Shown one piece after another: positions 17,984 through 26,620 of a stretch of DNA of 64,000 nucleotides. Position 1 is the first letter of the stretch. Each line of letters begins with the position of its first letter. A model generated the notes under the pieces. It did no database searches. It was not told where the DNA came from and was given only the letters and a program-made list of their open reading frames with translations. The translations under genes and the position numbers were made by a program. Origin of the DNA: Clostridiales bacterium (GTDB lineage: Bacteria; Bacillota; Clostridia; Lachnospirales; Lachnospiraceae); assembly GCA_018374355.1 (NCBI GenBank), contig JAHAFI010000011.1:16530-80529 (forward strand), written 5' to 3'.

Positions 17984-18012
17984 TTGCATTTTAGAAAAAA
18001 GAGTGCTATGAT
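17984..18012 (+). promoter_or_regulatory. Promoter of the rimP-nusA-infB operon
   Basis: TTGCAT (17984-17989) and TATGAT (18007-18012) are separated by 17 bp. A second TATGAT occurs at 18016-18021. Confidence 0.7.
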
Positions 18013-18040
18013 AGCTATGATAATAAATGTTACTAGAGTG

Positions 18041-18072
18041 AGAGTGGGCGATACGTCCACTCTTATTTGTTG
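18041..18072 (+). other. Leader hairpin upstream of rimP
   Basis: AGAGTGG/CCACTCT forms a 7-bp stem around a 9-nt loop, followed by TATTTGTT. It lies in the 5' leader about 50 nt before rimP and could be a weak attenuator, for example one read by NusA, which is encoded in the operon. The role is inferred. Confidence 0.5.
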
Positions 18073-18123
18073 CATAAGGCTTTAAAGTGCAGCAATAGAT
18101 CCGAGACAGAAGGTGGTGAGAAT

Positions 18124-18591
18124 ATGAGCGTAAGAGAACAGTATGAACAGAAAGCAGAAGCATTGGCTGCTCCGATCATTGAAAGCCATGGATTTGAACT
18201 GGTGGATGTGGAATATGTGAAGGAAGCAGGCACTTGGTATCTGCGGCTGTATATTGACAAAGAAGGCGGCATTACCATTGACGATTGTGAGGCTGTCAGC
18301 AGAGCATTCAGCGATAAACTGGATGAAGCGGATTTTATTGATGACGCTTACATCATGGAAGTAAGCTCTCCGGGACTGGGACGTCCGTTAAAGAAAGAAA
18401 AAGATTACAAGCGCAGTATGGGCAAGGAAGTAGAAATCCGCACATACCGTCCCATCGAGAAACAGAAAGAATTCTTAGGTATTCTCACTGCATATGATGA
18501 AACACAGGTGACTATCACCATGGAGAATCAGGAAATCCGGGTATTTCAGAAAGCCGATATCGCATTGATTCGACTTGCTTTTGATTTTTAA
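18124..18591 (+). CDS. rimP: Ribosome maturation factor RimP
   Basis: The 155-residue protein assists 30S subunit maturation. It shows the family landmarks LVDVEYVKEAG, LRLYIDKEGGI, and VSSPGLGRPL, followed by a C-terminal SH3-like part. The ATG at 18124 has AAGGTGGTGAG just upstream; upstream in-frame residues fall in the leader. It heads the classical rimP-nusA-infB operon. Confidence 0.93.
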   Translation: MSVREQYEQKAEALAAPIIESHGFELVDVEYVKEAGTWYLRLYIDKEGGITIDDCEAVSRAFSDKLDEADFIDDAYIMEVSSPGLGRPLKKEKDYKRSMGKEVEIRTYRPIEKQKEFLGILTAYDETQVTITMENQEIRVFQKADIALIRLAFDF

Positions 18592-18606
18592 GGAGGAAAA
18601 GAAAAA

Positions 18607-19740
18607 ATGAACACAGAATTAATGGAAGCATTAAATATTCTGGAGAAAGAGAAAAGTATCAGCAAGGATATTCTGCTGGAAGCTATTGAGCAGTCCTTGA
18701 TTCAGGCATGTAAAAACCATTTTGGAAAGGCTGACAATGTGAGAGTCAGCATTGACCGCGAGACAGGAGATTTCAGTGTGTATGCGGATAAAACCGTCGT
18801 TGAAACCGTTGAGGACCCGGTACTGGAGATCAGTCTGGCCAACGCAAAGATGATGGATTCCAAATATGATCTGGACGATATTGTTCAGGTTCCGATCCAG
18901 TCCAAACAGTTCGGAAGAATTGCCACCCAGAATGCGAAAAATGTGATTCTGCAGAAGATTCGTGAGGAAGAGAGAAAAGTTCTGTATGACGAGTATTTCC
19001 AGAAGGAAAGGGATGTGGTTACCGGTGTGGTACAGCGTTATCTGGGAAGAAACGTGAGCATCAATCTGGGTAAGGCGGATGCGATTCTGAACGAAAATGA
19101 GCAGGTAAAAGGAGAAGTGTTCCTTCCGACAGAGAGAATCAAGCTGTATGTGCTGGAAGTAAAAGATACACCGAAGGGACCGAAGATTCTGGTATCCAGA
19201 ACTCACCCCGAACTGGTAAAACGGCTGTTTGAGGCAGAAGTGACAGAAGTAAAAGACGGTATCGTAGAGATCAAGAGCATTGCCCGGGAGGCTGGTTCCA
19301 GAACGAAGATTGCCGTTTGGTCCAATGACCCGGATGTTGACGCGGTGGGTGCATGCGTAGGTATGAACGGAGCAAGGGTAAATGCCATCGTAGAGGAACT
19401 GCGCGGTGAAAAAATCGATATTATCAGTTGGGATGAAAATCCGGCGCTTCTGATTGAAAACGCCCTCAGTCCGGCAAAGGTAGTTTCCGTAATGGCTGAC
19501 CCGGATGAAAAGACTGCGCTGGTTATCGTACCGGATTACCAGTTGTCTCTGGCAATCGGTAAAGAAGGACAGAATGCCCGTCTGGCAGCCCGTCTGACCG
19601 GTTTCAAGATTGATATCAAGAGCGAAACTCAGGCCAAGGAATCCGGTGATTTTGAATATTATCAGGAAGAAGAGGACTACGGGGAAGAAGAATACGAAGA
19701 GCTTTATGAAGAGGCTGACGAGGCGGAGACAGAAGAATAA
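18607..19740 (+). CDS. nusA: Transcription termination/antitermination factor NusA
   Basis: The 377-residue protein has the RNA polymerase-binding N-terminal domain (1 to about 125), an S1 domain (about 135-200), and KH1/KH2 domains (about 200-345, with NAIVEELRGEKID and AIGKEGQNARLA). It ends in a very acidic Glu/Tyr tail (about 350-377). It lacks the C-terminal acidic repeats of the E. coli protein, as is normal in Firmicutes. AGGAGGAAAAG precedes the start, 15 bp after rimP. Confidence 0.95.
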   Translation: MNTELMEALNILEKEKSISKDILLEAIEQSLIQACKNHFGKADNVRVSIDRETGDFSVYADKTVVETVEDPVLEISLANAKMMDSKYDLDDIVQVPIQSKQFGRIATQNAKNVILQKIREEERKVLYDEYFQKERDVVTGVVQRYLGRNVSINLGKADAILNENEQVKGEVFLPTERIKLYVLEVKDTPKGPKILVSRTHPELVKRLFEAEVTEVKDGIVEIKSIAREAGSRTKIAVWSNDPDVDAVGACVGMNGARVNAIVEELRGEKIDIISWDENPALLIENALSPAKVVSVMADPDEKTALVIVPDYQLSLAIGKEGQNARLAARLTGFKIDIKSETQAKESGDFEYYQEEEDYGEEEYEELYEEADEAETEE

Positions 19741-19778
19741 GTGTGAGTTTTCAATATAAATTGTGAGGCGGTAGAAAC

Positions 19779-20057
19779 ATGGGTAATGTAAAAAAAGTAC
19801 CGCTGCGGAAATGTATCGGCTGTAATGAAATGAAGAATAAAAAGGAAATGATGCGGGTTTTGAAAACTTCAGACGATGAAATCGTACTGGATACTACCGG
19901 TAAGAAAAATGGAAGAGGAGCATATCTGTGTTTTTCCAAAGATTGTCTGAAGAATGCCATGAAAACGAGAGGGCTGGAACGTTCCCTGAAAATGCCGATT
20001 CCGCAGGAAGTATATGAAAGCTTGGAAAGGGAGCTGGATTCGATTGAACAAAAATAA
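19779..20057 (+). CDS. rnpM: RNase P modulator RnpM (YlxR, DUF448)
   Basis: The 92-residue protein has the YlxR signature RKCIGCNE near the N terminus, GKKNGRGAYLC in the middle, and a basic C-terminal half. YlxR of B. subtilis was renamed RnpM after it was shown to bind RNase P RNA. It sits in its canonical place between nusA and ylxQ and overlaps ylxQ by 14 bp. Confidence 0.92.
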   Translation: MGNVKKVPLRKCIGCNEMKNKKEMMRVLKTSDDEIVLDTTGKKNGRGAYLCFSKDCLKNAMKTRGLERSLKMPIPQEVYESLERELDSIEQK

Positions 20058-20352
20058 AGTAATATCACTGATCGGACTTTCCATGAAAGCAGGTAAGATT
20101 GCAAGCGGTGAATTCGCAACGGAAAAATCCGTAAAAACAGGAAAAGCATATCTGGTAATCACAGCGGAGGAAGCTTCCGACAATACGAAGAAGAAATTCC
20201 GCAATATGTGCGAGTATTATCAGGTGCCTTACTATGAGTTTGGACAGAAAACAGAGCTGGGGAGAGCAATCGGCAAAGAATTCCGTGCATCCCTTGCCGT
20301 AACGGATGAAAATCTTGCAAAAGCATTGATGAAGCAGCTTACAATGGCATGA
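20044..20352 (+). CDS. ylxQ: L7Ae/L30e family ribosomal-like protein YlxQ
   Basis: The 102-residue protein of the L7Ae family (predicted kink-turn RNA binding) shows LIGLSMKAGKIASGE near the N terminus. A TTG start at 20044 is chosen because GGGAG lies about 10 nt upstream and it aligns with the family N terminus (NKNKVISLIGL). The ATG at 20014 would add ten residues deep inside rnpM. The 3' end overlaps the region of the infB start. Confidence 0.88.
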   Translation: MNKNKVISLIGLSMKAGKIASGEFATEKSVKTGKAYLVITAEEASDNTKKKFRNMCEYYQVPYYEFGQKTELGRAIGKEFRASLAVTDENLAKALMKQLTMA

Positions 20353-20375
20353 GTAAAGAAAGGTTGGTGGTTACA

Positions 20376-23264
20376 ATGCCAAAACTGAGAATTTATGAAA
20401 TAGCGCAGGAAGTCAATAAAACAAATAAAGAGGTAATAGAATTTTTGAAGGAGAAAAATATAGAAGTTAAAAGTCATATGAGTACATTAGAAGAAAAAGA
20501 AGAAAAAATGATAAGAGATGCTTTTTCCGGTAAAAAAGAGAATAAAGCTGATGGAAAAGAGGATAATAAACGTTTGAAGAAGAAATCCAATCTGATTCAG
20601 GTATTCCGTCCCCAGAATGCAATGACACAGGAAGGAAAAAATTTCCGAAAGAATAAACCGGAAGGGACAGCAGAGCATGCACCCCGTCAGGCAGCAAAAC
20701 CGCAGGAAAATACCGTTGCGGCACAGGAAACGGCAGGAACAAAGACTACGGCAGCAAACCAGAACCGTCCGGCAGGAGTTCAGCAGAATCGTCCGGAAGG
20801 CGGAAACCGCAAATTCTCCGATCGTCCAAACGGAAACCGTCAGGGTGGTCAGGAGAGAAGAGACGGACAGGACGGCCGCAGATTTGACGGAAACAGAGGG
20901 GACGGCCGCAAATTTGATAACAGCAGACCCAATGGCCGCAGAAATGACGGCCCGAGAAGCGAAGGCGGAAGATTTGAAGGCAGCAGGGGTGAAGGCGGAA
21001 GATACGACAATAACAGAAGAGACGGACAGGGAAGATTCCAAGGTCAGGAAAGAAGAGATGGACAGGGAAGATTTCAGGGTCAGGAAAGAAGAGACGGACA
21101 GGGACGTCCACAGGGACAGGGCCGCCCGGACGGAGGAAACCGCAGATTCGGTGACCGCCCGGCGGGACAGGGACAGGACGGCCGCAGATTTGACGGAAAC
21201 AGAAACGGCATGAACCGTGACAACAGAGACCGTGACGGAAGAGAAAACAACCGCCGTACAGACCGCAGAGACTCCAAACCTTCATCTGTGGACAGCATGG
21301 ATCTGGGTCTGGCAAGAAAGCCCGTCAGAGACGTAAAGAGCAAGGAAAAAGATAAGGAAAAAGAGCGGGAAAGAGAAGAAAAAAGGACGCAGGACAGAAA
21401 GAACGGTCAGGGTGGAAACCGCCCGAATCAGGGACGCCGTCCAAATCAGAGACTGCCAAAGGCTCTTCAGAAGCCGGTTCGTCCACAGCCGAAGGAAGAG
21501 AAGAAAGAGGAAGTTAAGGAGATTATTATTCCGGAGAAAATGACCATCCGCGAGCTGGCTGAGAAGATGAAAATGCAGCCATCCGTAATCGTGAAAAAAC
21601 TGTTCATGCAGGGCGTGATGGTTACCGTAAACCACGAGATTGATTTCGAAAAAGCACAGGAGATCGCTCTGGACTTCGATATTATCGCAGAGCTGGAAGA
21701 GAAGGTAGATGTAATCGAAGAACTTCTGAAAGAGGAAGAAGAGGATGAAGCTTCCCTGATTGCAAGACCTCCGGTAGTCTGTGTTATGGGGCATGTTGAC
21801 CACGGTAAAACCTCTCTTCTGGACGCAATCAGAAAGACTAACGTGACAGGCAGAGAAGCCGGCGGAATCACCCAGCATATCGGTGCGTACGTGGTTTCCA
21901 TCAAAGGCCAGAAGATTACGTTCTTGGATACACCGGGACATGAGGCATTTACCGCTATGCGTATGCGTGGAGCAAATGCTACAGATATCGCGGTACTGGT
22001 AGTTGCAGCGGATGACGGCGTAATGCCGCAGACCATCGAAGCGATTAACCATGCAAAAGCAGCAGGCGTGGAAATCATCGTTGCGATCAATAAAGTGGAT
22101 AAACCAAGTGCAAATATCGAGAGAGTAAAACAGGAACTGTCCGAATACGAACTGATTTCCGAAGACTGGGGCGGAAGCACCATTTTCGTTCCTGTATCTG
22201 CAAAAGCGGGCACAGGTATCGAGGAGCTGCTGGAAATGATCCTGCTTACCTCCGAGGTATGTGAACTGAAAGCAAATCCTAACCGTAAAGCAAGAGGTCT
22301 GGTCATCGAGGCCCAGCTTGATAAAGGAAAAGGCCCGGTAGCTACCATTCTGGTACAGAAGGGTACCCTGCATGTAGGCGACTTCATCGCAGCGGGAGCA
22401 TGCTCAGGTAAAGTGCGTGCCATGATGGATGATAAGGGACGCAGAGTAAAAGAAGCAGGCCCGTCCACTCCGGTAGAGATTCTGGGTCTGTCGGATGTAC
22501 CAAACGCAGGTGAGGTACTGGTGGCAACAGAAAACGATAAGGAAGCGAAGCAGTTTGCCGCTACCTTCGTATCTGAAAATAAAAACAGACTGCTGGAAGA
22601 GACAAAAGCAAAAATGTCTCTGGATGATCTGTTCACACAGATTAAAGAAGGTAATCTGAAAGAACTGAATATCGTAGTAAAAGCTGACGTTCAGGGTTCT
22701 GTGGAAGCAGTAAAACAGAGTCTGGTGAAACTGTCCAACGAAGAGGTGGTGGTTAAGATCATCCACGGAGGCGTTGGTGCAGTCAATGAATCCGACGTTA
22801 CTCTGGCATCCGCTTCCAATGCGATCATCATCGGTTTCAACGTAAGACCGGATGCGACCGCAAAAGCGATTGCAGAGCAGGAGGGTGTAGACCTTCGTCT
22901 GTATAAAGTTATCTATCAGGCGCTGGAGGATGTGGAAGCCGCTATGAAGGGTATGCTGGATCCTGTATTTGAGGAGAAAGTCATCGGTCATGCGGAAGTC
23001 CGTCAGATCTTTAAGGCCTCCGGTGTGGGCAATATCGCAGGAAGCTATGTAATGGATGGTATCTTCCAGAGAGGATGTTCCGTAAGAATCACCAGAGAAG
23101 GAAGCCAGATCTTTGAAGGACCGCTGGCATCCCTGAAACGTTTTAAAGATGATGTAAAAGAAGTAAGATCCGGATACGAATGTGGTCTGGTATTCGAAGG
23201 CTTCAATGACATTCAGGAATTCGACCAAGTAGAAGCATATACCATGGTTGAGGTTCCCCGCTAG
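20376..23264 (+). CDS. infB: Translation initiation factor IF-2
   Basis: The long IF-2 (962 residues) starts with a short IF2_N motif (MPKLRIYEIAQEVN). An unusually long Arg/Gly/Asp/Asn/Gln-rich disordered region (about 90-370) follows, then a second IF2_N domain (about 390-440), the GTPase domain (G1 GHVDHGKT near 473; DTPGHE; NKVD), and the IF-2 beta-barrel and C-terminal domains. An in-frame ATG at 20349 overlaps ylxQ but has no ribosome binding site, whereas GGTGG precedes 20376. Confidence 0.94.
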   Translation: MPKLRIYEIAQEVNKTNKEVIEFLKEKNIEVKSHMSTLEEKEEKMIRDAFSGKKENKADGKEDNKRLKKKSNLIQVFRPQNAMTQEGKNFRKNKPEGTAEHAPRQAAKPQENTVAAQETAGTKTTAANQNRPAGVQQNRPEGGNRKFSDRPNGNRQGGQERRDGQDGRRFDGNRGDGRKFDNSRPNGRRNDGPRSEGGRFEGSRGEGGRYDNNRRDGQGRFQGQERRDGQGRFQGQERRDGQGRPQGQGRPDGGNRRFGDRPAGQGQDGRRFDGNRNGMNRDNRDRDGRENNRRTDRRDSKPSSVDSMDLGLARKPVRDVKSKEKDKEKEREREEKRTQDRKNGQGGNRPNQGRRPNQRLPKALQKPVRPQPKEEKKEEVKEIIIPEKMTIRELAEKMKMQPSVIVKKLFMQGVMVTVNHEIDFEKAQEIALDFDIIAELEEKVDVIEELLKEEEEDEASLIARPPVVCVMGHVDHGKTSLLDAIRKTNVTGREAGGITQHIGAYVVSIKGQKITFLDTPGHEAFTAMRMRGANATDIAVLVVAADDGVMPQTIEAINHAKAAGVEIIVAINKVDKPSANIERVKQELSEYELISEDWGGSTIFVPVSAKAGTGIEELLEMILLTSEVCELKANPNRKARGLVIEAQLDKGKGPVATILVQKGTLHVGDFIAAGACSGKVRAMMDDKGRRVKEAGPSTPVEILGLSDVPNAGEVLVATENDKEAKQFAATFVSENKNRLLEETKAKMSLDDLFTQIKEGNLKELNIVVKADVQGSVEAVKQSLVKLSNEEVVVKIIHGGVGAVNESDVTLASASNAIIIGFNVRPDATAKAIAEQEGVDLRLYKVIYQALEDVEAAMKGMLDPVFEEKVIGHAEVRQIFKASGVGNIAGSYVMDGIFQRGCSVRITREGSQIFEGPLASLKRFKDDVKEVRSGYECGLVFEGFNDIQEFDQVEAYTMVEVPR
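21021..21092 (+). repeat. Two 36-bp tandem repeats inside infB
   Basis: Two units (21021-21056 and 21057-21092) differ at four positions and encode a 12-residue unit RDGQGRFQGQER-like. A third, partial unit follows. They lie in the RGD-rich N-terminal region of IF-2 and may vary in number between strains by slippage. Confidence 0.85.
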
Positions 23265-23282
23265 AAACTAAGAAAAGCAAGA

Positions 23283-23318
23283 AGACTGCAGTTTCGGCTT
23301 TCGGGCCGGATGCAGTCT
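23283..23318 (+). terminator. Weak hairpin between infB and rbfA
   Basis: AGACTGCA/TGCAGTCT with an internal GGC..GCC-rich loop is followed by only TTT. It probably reduces, rather than stops, read-through into rbfA. Confidence 0.5.
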
Positions 23319-23346
23319 TTGATGCGTATTGGAATGAGGTTAAAAA

Positions 23347-23730
23347 ATGAGAAAAAACAGTATCAAAAATACAAGAATTAACGGTGAAGTGCTGAAGGAA
23401 TTGAGCGTTTTAATCCGTCAGGAAATCAAAGACCCGCGGATTCCCATGATGACCTCTGTCACCGCGGTGGAAGTGGCGCCGGATTTAAAGACCTGTAAGG
23501 CATATATCAGCGTGATGGGCTCTGAGCAGGAGAAGAAGGACGCGATTGTGGGACTTCGCAGCGCAGAAGGATATATCCGCAGACAGCTTGCAAGACGCCT
23601 GAATCTGCGCAATACACCGGAAATACAGTTTAAATTGGACGAATCCATTGAGTATGGTGTTCATATGTCCAGACTGATCGACGAAGTGAATCAGGAGATC
23701 TCGGAAAGGGATGAGGAAGATGGTGAATAA
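23347..23730 (+). CDS. rbfA: Ribosome-binding factor A
   Basis: The 127-residue single KH-like protein is required for late 30S maturation. Landmarks include EIKDPRIPMMTSVTAVEV, the helix with RRQLARRLNLRNTPEIQF, and an acidic tail. The ATG is preceded by ATGAGGTTAAAAA. It overlaps nrnA by 11 bp. Confidence 0.93.
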   Translation: MRKNSIKNTRINGEVLKELSVLIRQEIKDPRIPMMTSVTAVEVAPDLKTCKAYISVMGSEQEKKDAIVGLRSAEGYIRRQLARRLNLRNTPEIQFKLDESIEYGVHMSRLIDEVNQEISERDEEDGE

Positions 23731-24691
23731 GATCGCATCCGTACTGGAAGGGGTAAAAACAGTTGCCATTGCCGGACATGTGCGCCCGGATGGAGACTGT
23801 ACCGGTTCCTGTATGGGAATGTATCTGTACCTGAAAGATAATTATCCGCAGATTCAGGCGGATGTATATCTGGAGGAGGTACGGGATGTATTTTCTTATA
23901 TAAAAGATATGGGACAGGCAAAAAAAGAGTGGAAGGAAGGGAAAACCTATGATTTGCTGCTGCTTTTCGATGTGAGCAGCAAAGACCGGATCGGTGTGGC
24001 GGCTGAGGCTTTGGATACCGCAAAAAAGACGGTATGTATCGATCATCATGTGACAAACACCGGGCTGGCACAGACAAACCATATCGTGCCGGAAGCAAGT
24101 TCCACCTGTGAGGTGCTCTATGAGCTTTTGGAGGAGGAAAACATTTCCAAAGAGACGGCAGAAGCGCTCTACACGGGAATCGTCCACGACACTGGGGTAT
24201 TCCAGTATTCCTGCACCGGAAGCAGAACCATGGAGATTGCCGGAAAACTGATGGATAAGGGGATAGATTTTACCGGGATCATCAAAGATTCTTTCTATAC
24301 GAAAACGTATGCCCAGAATCAGATCATGGGAAGAACTGTGCTTGAGAGCATCATGCTTCTGGGCGGCAAATGTATCGTGGGATATTTAAGACAGAAGGAT
24401 CTGAAATTCTACGGAGTGGAGCCTAAGGATCTGGATGGAATTGTGAACCAGCTCCAAAATACCCAAGGGGTAGAGGCAGCGATGTTCCTCTACGAAACGG
24501 GAATTCAGGAATATAAGGTGAGCATGCGCTCCAATGGAAAGGTGGATGTGGCAAAAATCTGTGCGTATTTCGGAGGCGGCGGCCATAAAAAAGCTGCTGG
24601 CTGTACGATGCAGGGCTCGGTTCATGATGTGGTGAACAGCCTGACCTACGATTTGGAACGACAGCTTCAGGAGTATGAAAATGGAAATTAG
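23720..24691 (+). CDS. nrnA: DHH/DHHA1 phosphoesterase NrnA (nanoRNase/pAp phosphatase)
   Basis: The 323-residue cytosolic enzyme degrades 2-5 nt RNAs and dephosphorylates pAp in Bacillus. It has HVRPDGDCTGS (metal-binding Asp), LFDVS, the DHH motif in CIDHHVTN, and the C-terminal GGGGHKKAAGC substrate-binding motif of DHHA1. The start at 23720 is preceded by AAAGGG at nine nt; 23711 is an alternative. It overlaps rbfA and truB at its two ends, indicating tight co-translation. Confidence 0.9.
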   Translation: MVNKIASVLEGVKTVAIAGHVRPDGDCTGSCMGMYLYLKDNYPQIQADVYLEEVRDVFSYIKDMGQAKKEWKEGKTYDLLLLFDVSSKDRIGVAAEALDTAKKTVCIDHHVTNTGLAQTNHIVPEASSTCEVLYELLEEENISKETAEALYTGIVHDTGVFQYSCTGSRTMEIAGKLMDKGIDFTGIIKDSFYTKTYAQNQIMGRTVLESIMLLGGKCIVGYLRQKDLKFYGVEPKDLDGIVNQLQNTQGVEAAMFLYETGIQEYKVSMRSNGKVDVAKICAYFGGGGHKKAAGCTMQGSVHDVVNSLTYDLERQLQEYENGN

Positions 24692-25583
24692 CGGCGTAAT
24701 CAACGTATATAAGGAAGCGGGATATACCTCTCACGATGTTGTGGCAAAACTGCGAGGTATCCTGCACCAGAAAAAAATCGGACATACGGGAACACTGGAC
24801 CCGGAGGCGGAAGGGGTACTTCCGGTCTGTCTGGGCCGGGGCACCCGTCTGTGCGATCTGCTGGCAGATCACGATAAAGTGTATGAAGCGGTTCTGCGTC
24901 TGGGAATCAAAACGGATACACAGGACATGACGGGAACCATTTTGGAAGAAAAGGAAGTTACAGCTTCCCCGGAGGAGGTGCGTTCCTGTATCGCATCCTT
25001 CGAGGGAGCCCAGATGCAGGTTCCGCCCATGTATTCCGCATTGAAGGTCAATGGAAAAAAATTGTATGAGCTGGCCCGGGAGGGGAAAGAAGTGGAGCGG
25101 AAGGCGAGAGCAGTCCATTTTTATGAGATTGAGATTCTGAAAATGGAACTGCCGGAGGTGACGATCCGGATTCACTGCTCCAAGGGAACCTATATCCGTA
25201 CCTTATGTAATGATATCGGTGAAAAGCTGGGCTGCGGCGGCTCCATGAAAAAACTGATGCGGACCCGGGTAGAACGATTCACACTGGCGGATGCCCGGAA
25301 ACTGCAGGAGATTCAGGAGCTTTCTGACAAGGGAGAAGTGGAAGAAATTGTGATTCCGGTAGATCAGATGTTTGACAGCTATCCGGAATGCTTTACAACG
25401 CCTCTGGGAGACCGTCTGATCCACAACGGAAATCCGGTGCCGGAGGCAATGTTTCAGGAGCCTTTGCCGGAAATGGAAGAAAAGGCACAGCTTCGGGTGT
25501 ATGACAGTGAAAAAAATTTCGTAGGAATTTTTGAAAAAAAGGGAGAACGGATTTCTCCTGTAAAAATGTTCTACGCGGGATAG
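24681..25583 (+). CDS. truB: tRNA pseudouridine(55) synthase
   Basis: The 300-residue enzyme makes pseudouridine 55 in the T arm of tRNAs. The catalytic aspartate is Asp40 in HTGTLDPEAEG; the KGTYIRTL motif and a C-terminal PUA-like region follow. The ATG at 24681 is eight nt from CAGGAG; 24675 is too close to it. Overlaps nrnA by 11 bp. Confidence 0.93.
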   Translation: MEISGVINVYKEAGYTSHDVVAKLRGILHQKKIGHTGTLDPEAEGVLPVCLGRGTRLCDLLADHDKVYEAVLRLGIKTDTQDMTGTILEEKEVTASPEEVRSCIASFEGAQMQVPPMYSALKVNGKKLYELAREGKEVERKARAVHFYEIEILKMELPEVTIRIHCSKGTYIRTLCNDIGEKLGCGGSMKKLMRTRVERFTLADARKLQEIQELSDKGEVEEIVIPVDQMFDSYPECFTTPLGDRLIHNGNPVPEAMFQEPLPEMEEKAQLRVYDSEKNFVGIFEKKGERISPVKMFYAG

Positions 25584-25594
25584 GGAAAAAAATC

Positions 25595-26521
25595 ATGAAA
25601 TACATTACAGATACACTGGATTTTCAGTTGGAAAAAAGAAGTGTGGTGACGCTGGGAAAATTCGACGGACTGCACAGAGGACATGAAAAATTGATCTCCA
25701 GAATGCTGGAGCTGGGAAAAAAGGGCTATGAGACGGTGGTTTTTACCTTCGATGTATCGCCGCTTGTCAAGCTGGGAACAAGAATCAAAAGAACCCTTCT
25801 GACCAATGAAGAGAGAAAAACACTTTTTGAGAGAAAAAATCTGGACTGTCTGATTGAGTGTCCCTTTGTGCCGGAGGTGATTCAGATGGAACCGGAGGAT
25901 TTCGTCCGGGAAATTCTTGCGGTGCAGCTTCGGGCGGCTTATGTAATTGTAGGGCCGGATTTCCATTTTGGACACAGACGGAAGGGAACGCCGCAGCTTC
26001 TGCAAAAACTGGGCAGCCAGTACGGCTTTGAGGTGGAAATCATCCCGAAGGAGATGGAGGATGACAGAGAGATCAGCAGTACATGGATTCGGGAAAACCT
26101 GCAGGGTGGAAACATCGAGAAGGTCAATCATCTGCTGGGCTATCCGTATTTTGTGAAGGGGAAAGTGGTGCATGGCAGACAACTGGGAAGAACATGGGGG
26201 CTGCCCACCATCAACCAGAAACCGGTGGACGGAAAACTGCTCCCCCCTTTTGGGGTTTACGCTTCCAGAACCTTTGTAAACGGGGAAGTCTTTTTCGGAA
26301 TTTCCAATGTGGGAGTAAAACCTACAGTGGAAGTCCCGTTTGCAGGAGTGGAAACCTACCTGTTTGATTGTGACGAGGATCTGTATGATAAGGATGCTTG
26401 GGTGGAATTTTACCATTTTGTACGCCCGGAATGTAAATTTGATTCGGTGGAGGAACTGCGGGATCAGATTCAGCGGGATGCAGAGGCAGGAAGAAAATAT
26501 TTTAAAGATTTTGAAAAATAG
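25595..26521 (+). CDS. ribF: Bifunctional riboflavin kinase/FAD synthetase
   Basis: The 308-residue enzyme has an N-terminal FMN adenylyltransferase domain (LGKFDGLHRGHEKL at about 22-35; GPDFHFG; SSTWIRE) and a C-terminal riboflavin kinase domain (GRTWGLPTIN; GISNVGVKPT). It converts riboflavin to FMN and FAD. It follows truB by 11 bp, as in other Firmicutes. No clear terminator follows before the nlpC promoter. Confidence 0.94.
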   Translation: MKYITDTLDFQLEKRSVVTLGKFDGLHRGHEKLISRMLELGKKGYETVVFTFDVSPLVKLGTRIKRTLLTNEERKTLFERKNLDCLIECPFVPEVIQMEPEDFVREILAVQLRAAYVIVGPDFHFGHRRKGTPQLLQKLGSQYGFEVEIIPKEMEDDREISSTWIRENLQGGNIEKVNHLLGYPYFVKGKVVHGRQLGRTWGLPTINQKPVDGKLLPPFGVYASRTFVNGEVFFGISNVGVKPTVEVPFAGVETYLFDCDEDLYDKDAWVEFYHFVRPECKFDSVEELRDQIQRDAEAGRKYFKDFEK

Positions 26522-26544
26522 GTTTTTTTGTCGAAACGTTTTTC

Positions 26545-26572
26545 TTGCACTTTTATGTAACTGTGATATGAT
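26545..26572 (+). promoter_or_regulatory. Promoter of the NlpC/P60 gene
   Basis: TTGCAC (26545-26550) and TATGAT (26567-26572) with a 16-bp spacer, and a TG two bases before the -10. Confidence 0.68.
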
Positions 26573-26620
26573 AAGTATGAAACAAAAATTTAATAAAAGC
26601 GTAACAAATTCGGAGGTATT

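Noticed and set aside
20760..21290. CRISPR-like or satellite array
   Set aside because: The repeats are in-frame codon repeats of the IF-2 disordered region, without regular spacers or a leader.
21282..22636. Two long minus-strand frames opposite infB
   Set aside because: Complement-frame artefacts of the biased infB sequence; no ribosome sites and no recognisable motifs.
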